A DNA stretch of 14,644 nt from NCBI GenBank assembly GCA_947484535.1, contig CANKPO010000006.1:1-14644 (forward strand), read 5' to 3'. A program made the position numbers and the translations under genes. The stretch's first letter is position 1. Each line of letters opens with the position of its first letter. Below the pieces are notes generated by a model. That model ran no database searches and was not told the origin of the DNA. It saw only the letters and a program-made list of their open reading frames with translations. Positions 1 through 8,268 of the stretch are shown one piece after another. This DNA is from Caulobacteraceae bacterium (GTDB lineage Bacteria > Pseudomonadota > Alphaproteobacteria > Caulobacterales > Caulobacteraceae).

Positions 1-431
1 GGGTCTATGATCCGCGCCTGATCGAGCCGATGGCCAAGGTGCTCGGCGCTCTGGGTGCCGAGCGCGCTTGGGTGGTTCATGGCTCAGGCCTCGATGAGAT
101 CACCACCACGGGGCCGACCCAGATCTGCGAATGGCGCGACGGCCAGACCCGTCTGTTCACAGTCACGCCAGAGGCCGTCGGTCTAGAGCGCGTCTCGCTG
201 GAGGCCCTGCGCGGCGGTGATCCCACGGCTAATGCCGCCGCCCTGACCGCGCTCTTGGCCGGTGAGCGCGGCGCCTATCGCGATATTGTTGCTCTCAATG
301 CTGCTGCTGCCTTCCTCGTGGCCGACCGGGTAGAGACCCTGCGAGACGGGCTCGACCTGGCCTTTGCGGTCATTGATGATGGCCGCGCGCGTGAGGCTCT
401 GGCCCGGCTTGTTGCCGCCACCAACCCTTAA
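1..431 (+). CDS. trpD: Anthranilate phosphoribosyltransferase, C-terminal part (5' end outside window)
   Basis: This is the 3' end of trpD. The reading frame is open from base 3 to the TAA at 429-431 and encodes about 142 residues. It begins with [20 protein letters not shown] and continues [12 protein letters not shown], the conserved late part of the TrpD catalytic domain. TrpD transfers anthranilate onto PRPP to form phosphoribosyl-anthranilate, the second committed step of cytoplasmic tryptophan synthesis. The full enzyme is about 340 residues, so roughly 40% is visible. No start is visible: the ATG at 30 is an internal methionine, since similarity extends upstream of it. trpC follows after 12 bases, which implies one transcript. 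The identification rests on recognised family sequence and on the trpC neighbour. Confidence 0.93.
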   Translation, partial: VYDPRLIEPMAKVLGALGAERAWVVHGSGLDEITTTGPTQICEWRDGQTRLFTVTPEAVGLERVSLEALRGGDPTANAAALTALLAGERGAYRDIVALNAAAAFLVADRVETLRDGLDLAFAVIDDGRAREALARLVAATNP

Positions 432-443
432 GGTTTTCGCCCT

Positions 444-1232
444 GTGTCCGATATCCTGTCCCGCATCGCCGACTACAAGCGCATCGATGTGGCTGAGCGT
501 AAGACCAAGACCAGCCTTGAGGCCCTAGAGGCCGCAGCCGCCAAGGCCTCAGCCCCGCGCGGATTTCGCAAGGGGCTGGAGCAGCATAGCCAAGACGGAA
601 AACTGGCCCTGATCGCTGAGATCAAGAAGGCCAGCCCGTCCAAGGGCCTGATCCGCGCCGATTTTGACCCGCCGATCTTGGCCAAGGCCTATGAGGATGG
701 TGGCGCTGCCTGCCTGTCCGTCCTGACCGATGGCCCCAGCTTTCAAGGCGACGACACCTATCTGGTCGCGGCCCGCGCGGCGGTGAACCTGCCCTGCATC
801 CGCAAGGATTTTCTGGTCGATGTCTGGCAAGTGGCCGAATCGCGAGCGCTCGGCGCCGACGCGATCTTGGTGATTTTGGCCATGATCGACGATTCGCTCG
901 CTGCCGATCTGATGGCAGAAGCGCGCCGCCACGGCATGGATGCACTGGTCGAGGTCCATGATGAGGCGGAAATGAGCCGCGCCATCGCCCTTGGTTCCGA
1001 CCTGATCGGGATCAATAATCGCGACCTCAAGACCTTTGTCGTCGATCTGGCCGTGACCGAGCGTTTGGCCCAAATGAGCCCGAAATCCGCCCTTTTGGTC
1101 ACAGAAAGCGGGCTTTTCAACGCTGAAGACGCCCATCGCATGGCCAAGTGCGGGGCCCGTGCCATGCTGGTCGGCGAAAGCCTGATGCGCCAATCTGATG
1201 TCACGGCGGCAACCAGGACCCTGTTGGCCTGA
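444..1232 (+). CDS. trpC: Indole-3-glycerol phosphate synthase
   Basis: This is a monofunctional TrpC of 262 residues, a TIM-barrel enzyme that converts carboxyphenylamino-deoxyribulose phosphate to indole-3-glycerol phosphate. The family's active-site stretches are all present: [10 protein letters not shown] (Glu59, Lys61), CIRKDF (Lys121), LVEVHDE (Glu170), GINNRDL (Asn191) and TESG (Glu221, Ser222). The length is normal for the stand-alone enzyme, and no TrpF domain is fused to it. The start is GTG at 444. An AAGG at 430-433, overlapping the trpD stop, lies 10 bases upstream and can act as its ribosome site, so the gene is probably translated together with trpD. It ends with TGA at 1230-1232, immediately before the lexA operator region. 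I see no hairpin with a T tract behind it. Confidence 0.96.
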   Translation: MSDILSRIADYKRIDVAERKTKTSLEALEAAAAKASAPRGFRKGLEQHSQDGKLALIAEIKKASPSKGLIRADFDPPILAKAYEDGGAACLSVLTDGPSFQGDDTYLVAARAAVNLPCIRKDFLVDVWQVAESRALGADAILVILAMIDDSLAADLMAEARRHGMDALVEVHDEAEMSRAIALGSDLIGINNRDLKTFVVDLAVTERLAQMSPKSALLVTESGLFNAEDAHRMAKCGARAMLVGESLMRQSDVTAATRTLLA

Positions 1233-1243
1233 CGTTCGGTTTT

Positions 1244-1258
1244 GTTCGCGCCCTGTTC
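1244..1258 (+). promoter_or_regulatory. SOS box (LexA operator) 1, GTTC-N7-GTTC
   Basis: GTTC at 1244-1247 and GTTC at 1255-1258 are separated by exactly seven bases. This is the direct-repeat operator recognised by LexA in Alphaproteobacteria. It lies just upstream of the -35 element of lexA and about 90 bases before the lexA ATG, as expected for an autoregulated repressor. A further GTTC at 1234-1237 sits six bases before the first half-site, one base short of the correct spacing. Confidence 0.85.
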
Positions 1259-1266
1259 GCGTAAAC

Positions 1267-1293
1267 TTGACATTAAGGAAGAACGCCTAGAGA
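1267..1293 (+). promoter_or_regulatory. Probable lexA promoter
   Basis: TTGACA at 1267-1272 is a perfect -35 hexamer. It is followed by CCTAGAGA at 1286-1293, which matches the core (CTA-N-A) of the -10 element described for the Caulobacter housekeeping sigma factor. The 12-base gap between TTGACAT and this element fits that promoter class. The -10 region overlaps the second SOS box, so LexA bound there would block polymerase. The -35 is clear by reading. The -10 assignment is an inference, because only five of its eight positions match the consensus. Confidence 0.6.
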
Positions 1294-1295
1294 AC
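1281..1295 (-). promoter_or_regulatory. SOS box (LexA operator) 2, GAAC-N7-GAAC
   Basis: GAAC at 1281-1284 and GAAC at 1292-1295 are seven bases apart. Read on the minus strand this is GTTC-N7-GTTC, a second perfect alphaproteobacterial LexA operator in the opposite orientation to the first. It overlaps the probable -10 element. The two box centres are 37 bases apart and the -35 hexamer lies between them. Confidence 0.8.
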
Positions 1296-1303
1296 ATCTG
1301 CAA

Positions 1304-1324
1304 GGTTGGCGCTTTGTTCCAACC
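1304..1324 (+). other. Short inverted repeat in the lexA leader
   Basis: GGTTGG at 1304-1309 and CCAACC at 1319-1324 are exact complements around a nine-base loop. They lie in the presumed untranslated leader of lexA. No T tract follows, so this is not a simple terminator. The loop side also contains GTTG-N7-GTTC (1305-1319), an SOS box with one mismatch. The role is unknown. Confidence 0.35.
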
Positions 1325-1349
1325 AGACAGATGAAGGCTCGACCTGACC

Positions 1350-2045
1350 ATGCTGACCCGCAAACAGCACGAACTGTTGATGTTCATCCATGAGCGCATC
1401 AAGGAAACCGGCGTGTCGCCCTCCTTTGATGAGATGAAGGATGCGCTCGATCTGGCCTCCAAGTCCGGCATCCACCGCCTGATCACAGCGCTTGAGGAAC
1501 GCGGGTTCCTGCGCCGCCTCGCCCATCGCGCGCGCGCCCTTGAAGTGGTTAAGCTGCCACAGCAGGCCACCTCCTCTGCCCCGTCTCAGGGACGCCAAAC
1601 CTTCAAACCTCAGGTGATTGAGGGCGAGCGTCCAGCCGCCCCGCCGCCTGTCGCCAACGATGTTCGTGATCTTCCGGTTCTGGGCCGCATCGCCGCCGGT
1701 ACGCCCATCGAGGCCATTCAACATGAACGCGACCGCCTGATGGTTCCGGAATCCATGCTGGGCGCCGGTGAGCACTATGTGCTCGAGGTTCAGGGCGATT
1801 CCATGATCCATGCCGGCATTCTCGACGGCGATTATGTCGTGATCCGCAAGTCCGACACGGCCCAGTCGGGCGAGATCGTCGTGGCTCTGGTCATGGGTGA
1901 AGAAGCCACCCTGAAGCGCTTGCGTCGCAAGGGCGCCTCCATTGCCCTCGAGGCGGCAAACCCCGCCTATGAGACCCGCATCTTTGGCCCCGATCAGGTC
2001 GAGGTGCAGGGCAAGCTGGTCGGCCTAATCCGCCGCTACCACTGA
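1350..2045 (+). CDS. lexA: LexA repressor (SOS response, S24 autoprotease)
   Basis: LexA has 231 residues. It represses DNA-damage genes and cleaves itself when RecA filaments form on single-stranded DNA. Residues 1-65 form the winged helix-turn-helix, starting [17 protein letters not shown], with the recognition-helix stretch [19 protein letters not shown] Pro/Ala/Gln-rich linker of about 40 residues follows, longer than in E. coli and usual in Alphaproteobacteria. The C-terminal protease has the cleavage bond Ala116-Gly117 in GRIAAGTP, the nucleophile Ser151 in GDSM and the general base Lys189 in ATLKR, so it should be active. The ATG at 1350 gives the family N-terminus. GAAGG at 1333-1337 is a distant ribosome site. 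Two SOS boxes upstream indicate self-repression. The stop overlaps the end of the convergent comEC by 10 bases. Confidence 0.97.
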   Translation: MLTRKQHELLMFIHERIKETGVSPSFDEMKDALDLASKSGIHRLITALEERGFLRRLAHRARALEVVKLPQQATSSAPSQGRQTFKPQVIEGERPAAPPPVANDVRDLPVLGRIAAGTPIEAIQHERDRLMVPESMLGAGEHYVLEVQGDSMIHAGILDGDYVVIRKSDTAQSGEIVVALVMGEEATLKRLRRKGASIALEAANPAYETRIFGPDQVEVQGKLVGLIRRYH

Positions 2046-4150
2046 GCCGTCCAAGGCCGGTGACCCCGTAAGCGCTCAGCCTCGAGCCAGCGCCAGCCCT
2101 GCGCTGAGCGCCAAAGCTCGATCGATCCGCTCTTGTCCAGATCGCGGGCGGTAAAAACCAGCTTGGCCTCACAGGTGCTGGGAACCAAGCCATCGGCGCG
2201 GACAATCACCACCTCTGTGCGCGCGCAGAGGCTCTGCCATTGGGCAAGATCAGGGGCCTTTCGGCCCTGCCAGAGCGAGACCGCGACCGGTGCATCCTGC
2301 GGCGACCGGCAGACCTTGCGCTCACAGATAAACCGAGGGGTTTCATCGACGGTGAGGCCCCGTCGCCGGGCCCAAAGATCAGCCCCGAACCGTTTGGCAT
2401 CGGTCTGGACCAGCACCGCCTGCGCGTCCTGTCGATAGGCCCCATTAGCGCCATCTGCGGCGATCCAAACATCCGGCATCGGAGGGCGAGGCCAAAGGCT
2501 GACCGCCAAGGCCGCGGGCACCCCCAGCCACCGCAGCCGACCCCTCCAAAGGCAAATCCACAGAAGCCCCACAAAGGCGACCGGAAGGGCGAGTGCTGGC
2601 GCGCTGGGGATGGTGATCATGGCTGCTGGAAGGGCTGCGAACCATGCCGAAAGGGCCGAGAGGGCTGAGATCCCCCATCCAGACGCAACCAATATCGGCG
2701 CGCCCAGCCCGAGCGGCGCAAGGACAGCGCCCAAGGCGAGGCCCGGCATGATGACAAAGCCCGTCAAGGGCTCGGTGATCATGTTGGCGAGCAGGCCATA
2801 GGTGGCGACGCGGTTAAAATGCTGAATGGCAAAGGGTCCCGTCGCCAAGCCCGCCACCACGCTGACCACAAGACTGGCGACGAGGCCGGTGGTTACGACT
2901 TGAACCATACGAATGAACCAAGGGGTGTTAATCTCCCTTGCCGGTCTGATCCAAGATTCAGCCAAGGCGACGAGGGCCGCCGTGGCGGCGAAACTCATCT
3001 GAAACCCCGGATCAGCAATGGCTTCGGGCTCGATCATCAAGACGATCAGGGCGGCGATGGCGAGGCCATGGAGGGTCAAGGCCCGGCGGTCCAACAGGAT
3101 CGCTAAGAAGGCCAGAGACGCTGTAATGGCCGCACGGACAGCCGGGGCAGGTGCGCCTGACAGGCCCAGATAGAGCGACACCGCCAAAAGCCCGACCCCA
3201 GCGGCGAGTTTCTTGCCATTGACCCGCAGCGCCAATGTGGGCAGCGCGGCGATCAACAGCCGGATTGCAAAGAACGCAAAGCCGCCGACTATGGCCATGT
3301 GCAGGCCCGATATGGATAGGATGTGGGCCAATCCCGCCGCACGCATGTCGTCGACCTGCTTTGGCTGTAGCCAAGCCTCGTGGCCACTGACCATGGCCGC
3401 CGCCACGGCACCATCTGCGTCTCCCATCACGCCAATCAGATAGCGCGACACGCGCCAACGCATGGCATTGACAGTCAAGATTGCCCTAAGCCTGAAGGGT
3501 GGCGGGTCCAGCAAGATTTGGCGCGGCGCACCCAAGGCAAAGCCGGACCCGCCGATGCCGTCATAATAGGCCCGCCGTGCAAAGTCGTAGGCCCCGGGAC
3601 TGGCCGGGCTGGGCGGTGCATTGAGGATGGCGCGAAGGCGAATGGCGCTGCCCGGCGGCGTGGCCATGATATCCTGCACTGTAACCCTGAGCCGAAGGGG
3701 CGTTTGGCTAGGATCAAGGCCCTCAACATAGACCGGCGCGACCATAATCCGTCCGCCTGAAGCACCGGGCGACAGCACATCAATGACATAGCCCTCGACC
3801 GTTCGGGGTGTTGAGGCGCCTTGGCTGATGATCGGAGCCGCCACTTGGATCGTGCGTAGCTTCGCGGTGACCATGCCAGCGCTCAGCGCCAGCAGCAGAG
3901 CGCAGGGGATGAAGAGCGCTGGTCTATATCGGTTGGCCCCGACGAGCACGCACAGGCTCGCGGCACCAACCATCAGCAATGGCCAAAGCAGGGGCTCTCT
4001 CGGCATGGACAGATAGCTCGCGCAGCCCAGCCCAAAGGCGACCGGTAGCCACAGGACCCAGCGCTCAATCTGCGAGAGGACCTCATCCCTCACCCAAGGG
4101 CCAAGCCATTGAAACCCTTGCGCTGAAGCGGCTTGGGGATTACCACCCAA
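2036..4150 (-). CDS. comEC: ComEC/Rec2-type DNA-uptake channel protein
   Basis: This is a polytopic inner-membrane protein of the ComEC family, the channel that carries single-stranded DNA into the cytoplasm in natural transformation. The N-terminal third has hydrophobic segments ([12 protein letters not shown]) and an OB-like DUF4131 region. The central competence domain includes the hallmark [10 protein letters not shown], ending near residue 284 if translation starts at the TTG at 4150, and is followed by many hydrophobic helices. The last 150 residues are soluble and hold four cysteines (CERKVC, SLCA, STCE). They lack the HxHxDH motif of the metallo-beta-lactamase domain found in longer ComECs. 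The start is uncertain: the frame is open back to a GTG at 4258, which would lie inside gltX, while TTG at 4150 and GTG at 4093 avoid that overlap. No Shine-Dalgarno sequence decides. It is convergent with lexA and divergent from gltX. Whether the cell is transformable cannot be told from this gene alone. Confidence 0.88.
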   Translation of the reverse strand: MGGNPQAASAQGFQWLGPWVRDEVLSQIERWVLWLPVAFGLGCASYLSMPREPLLWPLLMVGAASLCVLVGANRYRPALFIPCALLLALSAGMVTAKLRTIQVAAPIISQGASTPRTVEGYVIDVLSPGASGGRIMVAPVYVEGLDPSQTPLRLRVTVQDIMATPPGSAIRLRAILNAPPSPASPGAYDFARRAYYDGIGGSGFALGAPRQILLDPPPFRLRAILTVNAMRWRVSRYLIGVMGDADGAVAAAMVSGHEAWLQPKQVDDMRAAGLAHILSISGLHMAIVGGFAFFAIRLLIAALPTLALRVNGKKLAAGVGLLAVSLYLGLSGAPAPAVRAAITASLAFLAILLDRRALTLHGLAIAALIVLMIEPEAIADPGFQMSFAATAALVALAESWIRPAREINTPWFIRMVQVVTTGLVASLVVSVVAGLATGPFAIQHFNRVATYGLLANMITEPLTGFVIMPGLALGAVLAPLGLGAPILVASGWGISALSALSAWFAALPAAMITIPSAPALALPVAFVGLLWICLWRGRLRWLGVPAALAVSLWPRPPMPDVWIAADGANGAYRQDAQAVLVQTDAKRFGADLWARRRGLTVDETPRFICERKVCRSPQDAPVAVSLWQGRKAPDLAQWQSLCARTEVVIVRADGLVPSTCEAKLVFTARDLDKSGSIELWRSAQGWRWLEAERLRGHRPWTAQW

Positions 4151-4211
4151 GCGGCCTTGCGCCGCCGCAGGCGTGATCGCGCCCGCGTTGGTCTCTAACC
4201 CTTGGATATCG

Positions 4212-5615
4212 ATGTCCGACCGCCCTGCCGTCGTCACCCGCTTTGCCCCCTCGCCCACCGGCTATCTCCATATAGGCGGTGCAAGAACGGCATTGTTCAA
4301 CTGGCTTTTTGCGCGGCACTGCGGCGGCAAGTTCCTATTGCGGGTTGAAGACACCGATCGCGAGCGCTCGACCGAGGCGGCCGTCGCAGCCATTTTCGAA
4401 GGTTTGGACTGGCTAGGGCTTAAGGCAGACGCCGAACCGGTGTTCCAATTTGCCCGCGCAGATCGCCATCGTGAGGCGGTGATGGACCTCGTCGCCAAGG
4501 GCCGGGCCTACCGCTGTTTCATGACCGCTGAAGAGGCCGACGCCCAGCGCGAACAGGCCAGAGCCGAGGGCCGCGCCCTGCGCTCGCCCTGGCGCGATCA
4601 GGTCGCTGGACCAGACAAGGATAACCAACCCTTTGTGATCCGCTTCAAGGGACCGGTCGATGGCGACACGGTCGTTGAGGATCTGGTCCAAGGTCGGGTG
4701 ACGTTTCACAATCGCGATCTGGATGATCTGGTCCTGCTACGCACCGACGGCGCACCGACCTATAATCTGGCCGTGGTGGTCGATGACCACGATATGGGCG
4801 TGACCCACGTCATTCGCGGCGATGACCACCTCAACAATGCCGCCCGCCAAAGCCTGATCTATGAGGCGCTGGACTTTGCCAAGCCCGCCTTTGCCCACAT
4901 CCCCCTGATCCACGGACCGGACGGGGCCAAACTGTCCAAGCGTCATGGTGCCCAAGCGGTCGGTGACTATGCGGACCTTGGCTATCTGCCAGAGACCCTG
5001 CGCAACTATCTGGCACGCCTGGGCTGGAGCCATGGCGACGATGAGATCTTCTCGGACGAAGAGGCTATCGCTTGGTTCGATATTGCCGATGTCAATAAGG
5101 GGGCCTCGCGCCTCGACTGGGACAAGCTGAACCATATCAATGCCCACTATCTGAAGTCTGCGGATCCTGATCGGATTGCCGATCTGGTGCTCAAGGCCTT
5201 AGCCGCGCGCGGAACGGTGCTGGAGGGGCCGTTAGAGGCCGGCCTTCGCGCGGCCATGCCTCTTTTGCAGGATCGTGGAAAGACGGTCCTCGAACTGGTT
5301 GATCAGATGGCCTTCGTCATTGCCCCGCGCCCCTTGGTGCTCGACGAAAAGGCGACCAAGGGCCTAACCGAAGAGACTGTCGCTCGGCTGTCGCGATTGC
5401 GCGATAGGTTGCGCGTGGCGCCGGATTGGACCGCCCCAGAGCTCGAAGCCCTGCTCAAGGATTTCGCGGAACAGGAAGGCGTTGGATTTGGCAAGTTCGG
5501 CCCCGCCCTACGCGCCATATTGACCGCAGGATTGCCAGCCCCTGACCTAGGAAAGACATTGGCGGCTCTGAACCGTGACGAAAGCTTGACCCGGATGGAC
5601 GATAAGCTTTTGTAA
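4212..5615 (+). CDS. gltX: Glutamyl-tRNA synthetase
   Basis: This is a class I aminoacyl-tRNA synthetase of 467 residues that charges tRNA-Glu in the cytoplasm. The N-terminal Rossmann domain opens with VTRFAPSPTGYLHIGGARTA, carrying the HIGH-type motif at His20-Gly23. The second signature, KLSKRHG, occupies residues 240-246. The C-terminal anticodon-binding part is of normal length and ends near GKTLAALNRDESLTRMDDKL. I chose the ATG at 4212, which gives MSDRPAVVTRF, the usual family start; a GTG at 4173 in the same frame would add 13 unconserved residues. GGA at 4204-4206 is a weak ribosome site. Alphaproteobacteria often carry two GltX paralogues, and this one may charge tRNA-Gln as well where GatCAB exists; this window does not show that. 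Its promoter must lie in or beside the comEC 5' region. Confidence 0.96.
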   Translation: MSDRPAVVTRFAPSPTGYLHIGGARTALFNWLFARHCGGKFLLRVEDTDRERSTEAAVAAIFEGLDWLGLKADAEPVFQFARADRHREAVMDLVAKGRAYRCFMTAEEADAQREQARAEGRALRSPWRDQVAGPDKDNQPFVIRFKGPVDGDTVVEDLVQGRVTFHNRDLDDLVLLRTDGAPTYNLAVVVDDHDMGVTHVIRGDDHLNNAARQSLIYEALDFAKPAFAHIPLIHGPDGAKLSKRHGAQAVGDYADLGYLPETLRNYLARLGWSHGDDEIFSDEEAIAWFDIADVNKGASRLDWDKLNHINAHYLKSADPDRIADLVLKALAARGTVLEGPLEAGLRAAMPLLQDRGKTVLELVDQMAFVIAPRPLVLDEKATKGLTEETVARLSRLRDRLRVAPDWTAPELEALLKDFAEQEGVGFGKFGPALRAILTAGLPAPDLGKTLAALNRDESLTRMDDKLL

Positions 5616-5635
5616 TCAAATTTAGTCATTATAAC
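5607..5635 (+). promoter_or_regulatory. Possible gltA promoter
   Basis: The 68-base gap between gltX and gltA is AT-richer than its surroundings. It has TATAAC at 5630-5635, which could be a -10 element, and TTTTGT at 5608-5613 as a poor -35 candidate. A small hairpin, CGCTT-AAG-AAGCG (5635-5647), follows at once. The match is weak, and gltA could equally be read through from gltX. Confidence 0.25.
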
Positions 5636-5670
5636 GCTTAAGAAGCGCAGGGCCCGCCCCGCACACGACG

Positions 5671-5675
5671 AAGGA
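5671..5675 (+). promoter_or_regulatory. Ribosome binding site of gltA
   Basis: AAGGA lies eight bases before the gltA ATG at 5684. It is the clearest Shine-Dalgarno sequence in the window and settles the gltA start. It also suggests strong translation, as fits a central metabolic enzyme. Confidence 0.7.
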
Positions 5676-5683
5676 TAATTGGC

Positions 5684-6982
5684 ATGAACGACACGACCAC
5701 GCCCAAAGCGGCCGCAAGCCTAACCCTGGGCGGTAAAAGCTATGATTTGCCGGTATTTTCCGGCTCTACCGGTCCGGACGTGGTCGATGTGCGAAAGCTC
5801 TATGCTGACGCAGACGTTTTCACCTTCGATCCTGGCTTCACCTCGACAGCCAGCTGCGAAAGCAAGATCACCTTTATCGACGGCGACGCAGGCGTCCTGC
5901 TGCACCGCGGCTATCCGATCAGCCAGTTGGCGGAAAAGTCCAGCTTCCTAGAGGTCTGCTACCTCTTGCTGAACGGCGAACTGCCCAAGGCCGATGAGTT
6001 TGCGCAGTTCGAGCACAACATCACCTATCACACCATGCTGCACGCGCAGTTTGACCGCTTCTTCGAGGGCTTCCGTCGCGACGCGCACCCGATGGCGATC
6101 ATGACCGGTACGGTCGGTGCCCTGTCGGCCTTCTATCACGACAGCATCAATGTCGATGATCCAGAGCAGCGCAAGATTTCGGCCCATCGCCTGATCGCCA
6201 AGATGCCAACCATCGCCGCACGCGCCTTCAAATATTCCATCGGCCAGCCCTTTGTCAGCCCACGGAACGATATGGGCTATTCGGAAAACTTCCTGCGCAT
6301 GTGCTTTGCCGTGCCGGCCGAAGACTATGTGGTGAACCCCGTTTTGGCCCGCGCCATGGACCGGATCTTCATCCTCCATGCCGATCACGAACAGAATGCC
6401 TCAACCTCGACCGTGCGTCTGGCCGGATCGTCGGGTGCCAACCCGTTCGCCTGTATCGCTGCGGGTATTGCCTGCCTTTGGGGCCCAAGCCATGGCGGGG
6501 CCAATGAAGAGGCCCTGATGATGCTGAAGGAAATCGGCACCGTCGACCGCATTCCTGAATATGTTCAGGGCGTGAAGGACCGCAAGTACCGCCTGATGGG
6601 CTTTGGTCACCGCGTCTATAAGAACTATGACCCCCGCGCGACAGTGATGCAGAAGACCTGCCATGAGGTTCTGGCCGCTGTGGGCGACCCCAATGATCCG
6701 CTGTTGAAGGTGGCCATGGAACTGGAAAAGATCGCCCTCAGCGATCCCTATTTCGTGGAACGGAAGCTCTATCCGAACATCGACTTCTATTCGGGCATCA
6801 CCCTCAAGGCGATGGGCTTCCCCACCGACATGTTCACCGTGCTGTTCGCCCTGGCCCGCACCGTCGGCTGGATCTCGCAGTGGAAAGAAATGTTCGAAGA
6901 CCCAGCGCGCAAGATCGGCCGTCCACGCCAGCTCTATACCGGCGCTCTGCAACGCGATTTCGTCGATATCGAACAGCGTTAA
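5684..6982 (+). CDS. gltA: Citrate synthase (type II, hexameric kind)
   Basis: Citrate synthase has 432 residues and condenses acetyl-CoA with oxaloacetate to start the TCA cycle. The length and N-terminal beta-rich segment are those of the Gram-negative type II enzyme. The catalytic triad is visible: His270 in [10 protein letters not shown], His309 in [14 protein letters not shown] and Asp367 in PNIDFYSGI. The substrate-binding stretch [20 protein letters not shown] is intact. The ATG at 5684 is set by AAGGA eight bases upstream. The gene ends with TAA at 6980-6982 and is followed by a strong intrinsic terminator. Nothing in it looks unusual. Its link to gltX is probably by position and not by function. 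Whether NADH inhibits it cannot be judged from the motifs I can see. Confidence 0.97.
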   Translation: MNDTTTPKAAASLTLGGKSYDLPVFSGSTGPDVVDVRKLYADADVFTFDPGFTSTASCESKITFIDGDAGVLLHRGYPISQLAEKSSFLEVCYLLLNGELPKADEFAQFEHNITYHTMLHAQFDRFFEGFRRDAHPMAIMTGTVGALSAFYHDSINVDDPEQRKISAHRLIAKMPTIAARAFKYSIGQPFVSPRNDMGYSENFLRMCFAVPAEDYVVNPVLARAMDRIFILHADHEQNASTSTVRLAGSSGANPFACIAAGIACLWGPSHGGANEEALMMLKEIGTVDRIPEYVQGVKDRKYRLMGFGHRVYKNYDPRATVMQKTCHEVLAAVGDPNDPLLKVAMELEKIALSDPYFVERKLYPNIDFYSGITLKAMGFPTDMFTVLFALARTVGWISQWKEMFEDPARKIGRPRQLYTGALQRDFVDIEQR

Positions 6983-7005
6983 GCCAAGGGCCTCTGGTCA
7001 AAATG

Positions 7006-7040
7006 AAAAGGGCGGAACCTCGCGGTTCCGCCCTTTTTTT
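7006..7040. terminator. Bidirectional intrinsic terminator between gltA and lpxB
   Basis: GGGCGGAACC (7010-7019) pairs perfectly with GGTTCCGCCC (7024-7033) around the four-base loop TCGC. Four more A-T pairs (7006-7009 with 7034-7037) extend the stem. A run of seven T (7034-7040) follows on the plus strand. The minus strand reads TTTT-C-ATTTT after the stem. It lies 24 bases after the gltA stop and 17 bases after the lpxB stop, so it can end both converging transcripts. Confidence 0.92.
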
Positions 7041-7056
7041 GTGTCTGGCAGCGACC

Positions 7057-8268
7057 CTACCCGCGCTTCAGATAGTCGATCACCACATCTGCGGCCCGTT
7101 CGGCGGGATCGGGGCCACCTCGGCCCATCTTGTCGAGGGCGGCGAACTGGTCGGCGGACTGGTTGGCGCGGCGTTCGGGATCATCGAGCAGGTCTGACAC
7201 CGCCTTGGCCATCAAGGGGCCGGTGCAGCGATCTTGCAAAAATTCCGGGGCGACATAACGGCCCGCCGCAATATTGAACAGGGTGACATAGGGCGTGCGC
7301 AGCAAGAGCTTGAGCACGGCATAGGTCACCGCCCCGATCCGGTAGCCCACGACCATCGGACAGCCCGCCAGAGCTAGTTCGGTCGTCACTGTGCCGCTAC
7401 AGGCCAAAGCCGCAGTCGAGGCTACCATGGCGTCGCGTTTTAGCGCTTCATCGCGAAGGACATGGGCGCGGAATGGCCAACTGGCGACCTTGGCAGCCAC
7501 CTCATCGGCCACGGTGGAGGCAGCGGGCACAACCACATGCAGACGCGGATGGGTCGCCTTGATCAGCCGCAGCGCATCCTCAAAGGGCGGCAGGACCTTA
7601 GCGATCTCGGCGGGGCGACTGCCGGGCAGGACCAGCAGGATTGGATCCTCACGCCCTGCGCCAATATGGGCGCGCAGGCGGGCCGGATCAGCGCCGTCAA
7701 ACTCCATCGAAACTGCTGTATTGCCCACAAAGGTAACGGGCAGGCCCTCGGCCTCGAAAAAAGGCGCGTCGAAAGCATGGATCGAGAGGAGATGATCCAC
7801 CGCCCTTGCCAAGGTCTTGGCCCGTCCCGGACGCGAGGCCCAGACCTGAGGCCCGACATATTTAATCAGGGGCAGCTTTGGTAGCTGTTTGCGCAGCCGT
7901 GTCGCGACCCGCAGGGTATAGCCCCAACTGTCGATCAGCACCGCCACATCGGGCTGTTCGCGCACGGCCAAGGCTGCGGCCTCATCAGCCCGCTTGACCA
8001 CGCGGCCATAGGCGGCGACGCCTTCGAGGATCCCGAGAATGGACAGTTCCGAAATCTCGAACGGGCTGACAATCCCCTGAGCCGCCATCTTCTCGCCGCC
8101 AATACCGACAAAGCGAACCCCATCGCCCAGCCGCGCCTTGAGCACGCGGGCCAATCCGGCCCCTAGGGTGTCGCCCGAGGCTTCGGCGGCGACCAGCATG
8201 ACACAGAGGGGCTTAGGGTTCGCGTCTTGGGTCACCTTAGGCCCCTGCCCCATCATCGCCTGGCGCAT
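7057..8268 (-). CDS. lpxB: Lipid-A-disaccharide synthase
   Basis: LpxB has 403 residues (family GT19). It is a peripheral membrane glycosyltransferase that joins lipid X to UDP-2,3-diacylglucosamine to form the tetraacyl lipid A disaccharide. Seen in order are VAAEASGDTLGAGL near the N-terminus, FVGIGGEKMAAQG, KYVGPQVWASRPGRAKTL, LLVLPGSRPAEI, the donor-site stretch SGTVTTELALAGCPMVVGYR, and FLQDRCTGPLMAKAVSDLL near the end. All are LpxB family hallmarks and the length is close to normal. The start is not certain. ATG at 8268 overlaps lpxI by 32 bases, while ATGs at 8256 and 8253 overlap it by less; none has a good Shine-Dalgarno sequence, so translation is probably coupled to lpxI. It is the last gene of the operon and is followed by the shared terminator with gltA. 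It acts directly after LpxI. Confidence 0.95.
   Translation of the reverse strand: MRQAMMGQGPKVTQDANPKPLCVMLVAAEASGDTLGAGLARVLKARLGDGVRFVGIGGEKMAAQGIVSPFEISELSILGILEGVAAYGRVVKRADEAAALAVREQPDVAVLIDSWGYTLRVATRLRKQLPKLPLIKYVGPQVWASRPGRAKTLARAVDHLLSIHAFDAPFFEAEGLPVTFVGNTAVSMEFDGADPARLRAHIGAGREDPILLVLPGSRPAEIAKVLPPFEDALRLIKATHPRLHVVVPAASTVADEVAAKVASWPFRAHVLRDEALKRDAMVASTAALACSGTVTTELALAGCPMVVGYRIGAVTYAVLKLLLRTPYVTLFNIAAGRYVAPEFLQDRCTGPLMAKAVSDLLDDPERRANQSADQFAALDKMGRGGPDPAERAADVVIDYLKRG

Noticed and set aside
549..1570. Two long minus-strand frames (758-1570 and 549-1193) over trpC and lexA
   Set aside because: They cross the lexA control region and two conserved genes and show no family features.
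4173..4211. Upstream GTG start for gltX
   Set aside because: It adds 13 residues not typical of GltX; the ATG at 4212 gives the normal N-terminus.
5635..5647. Hairpin CGCTT-AAG-AAGCG after gltX as a terminator
   Set aside because: The stem has only five pairs with a three-base loop and no T tract follows.
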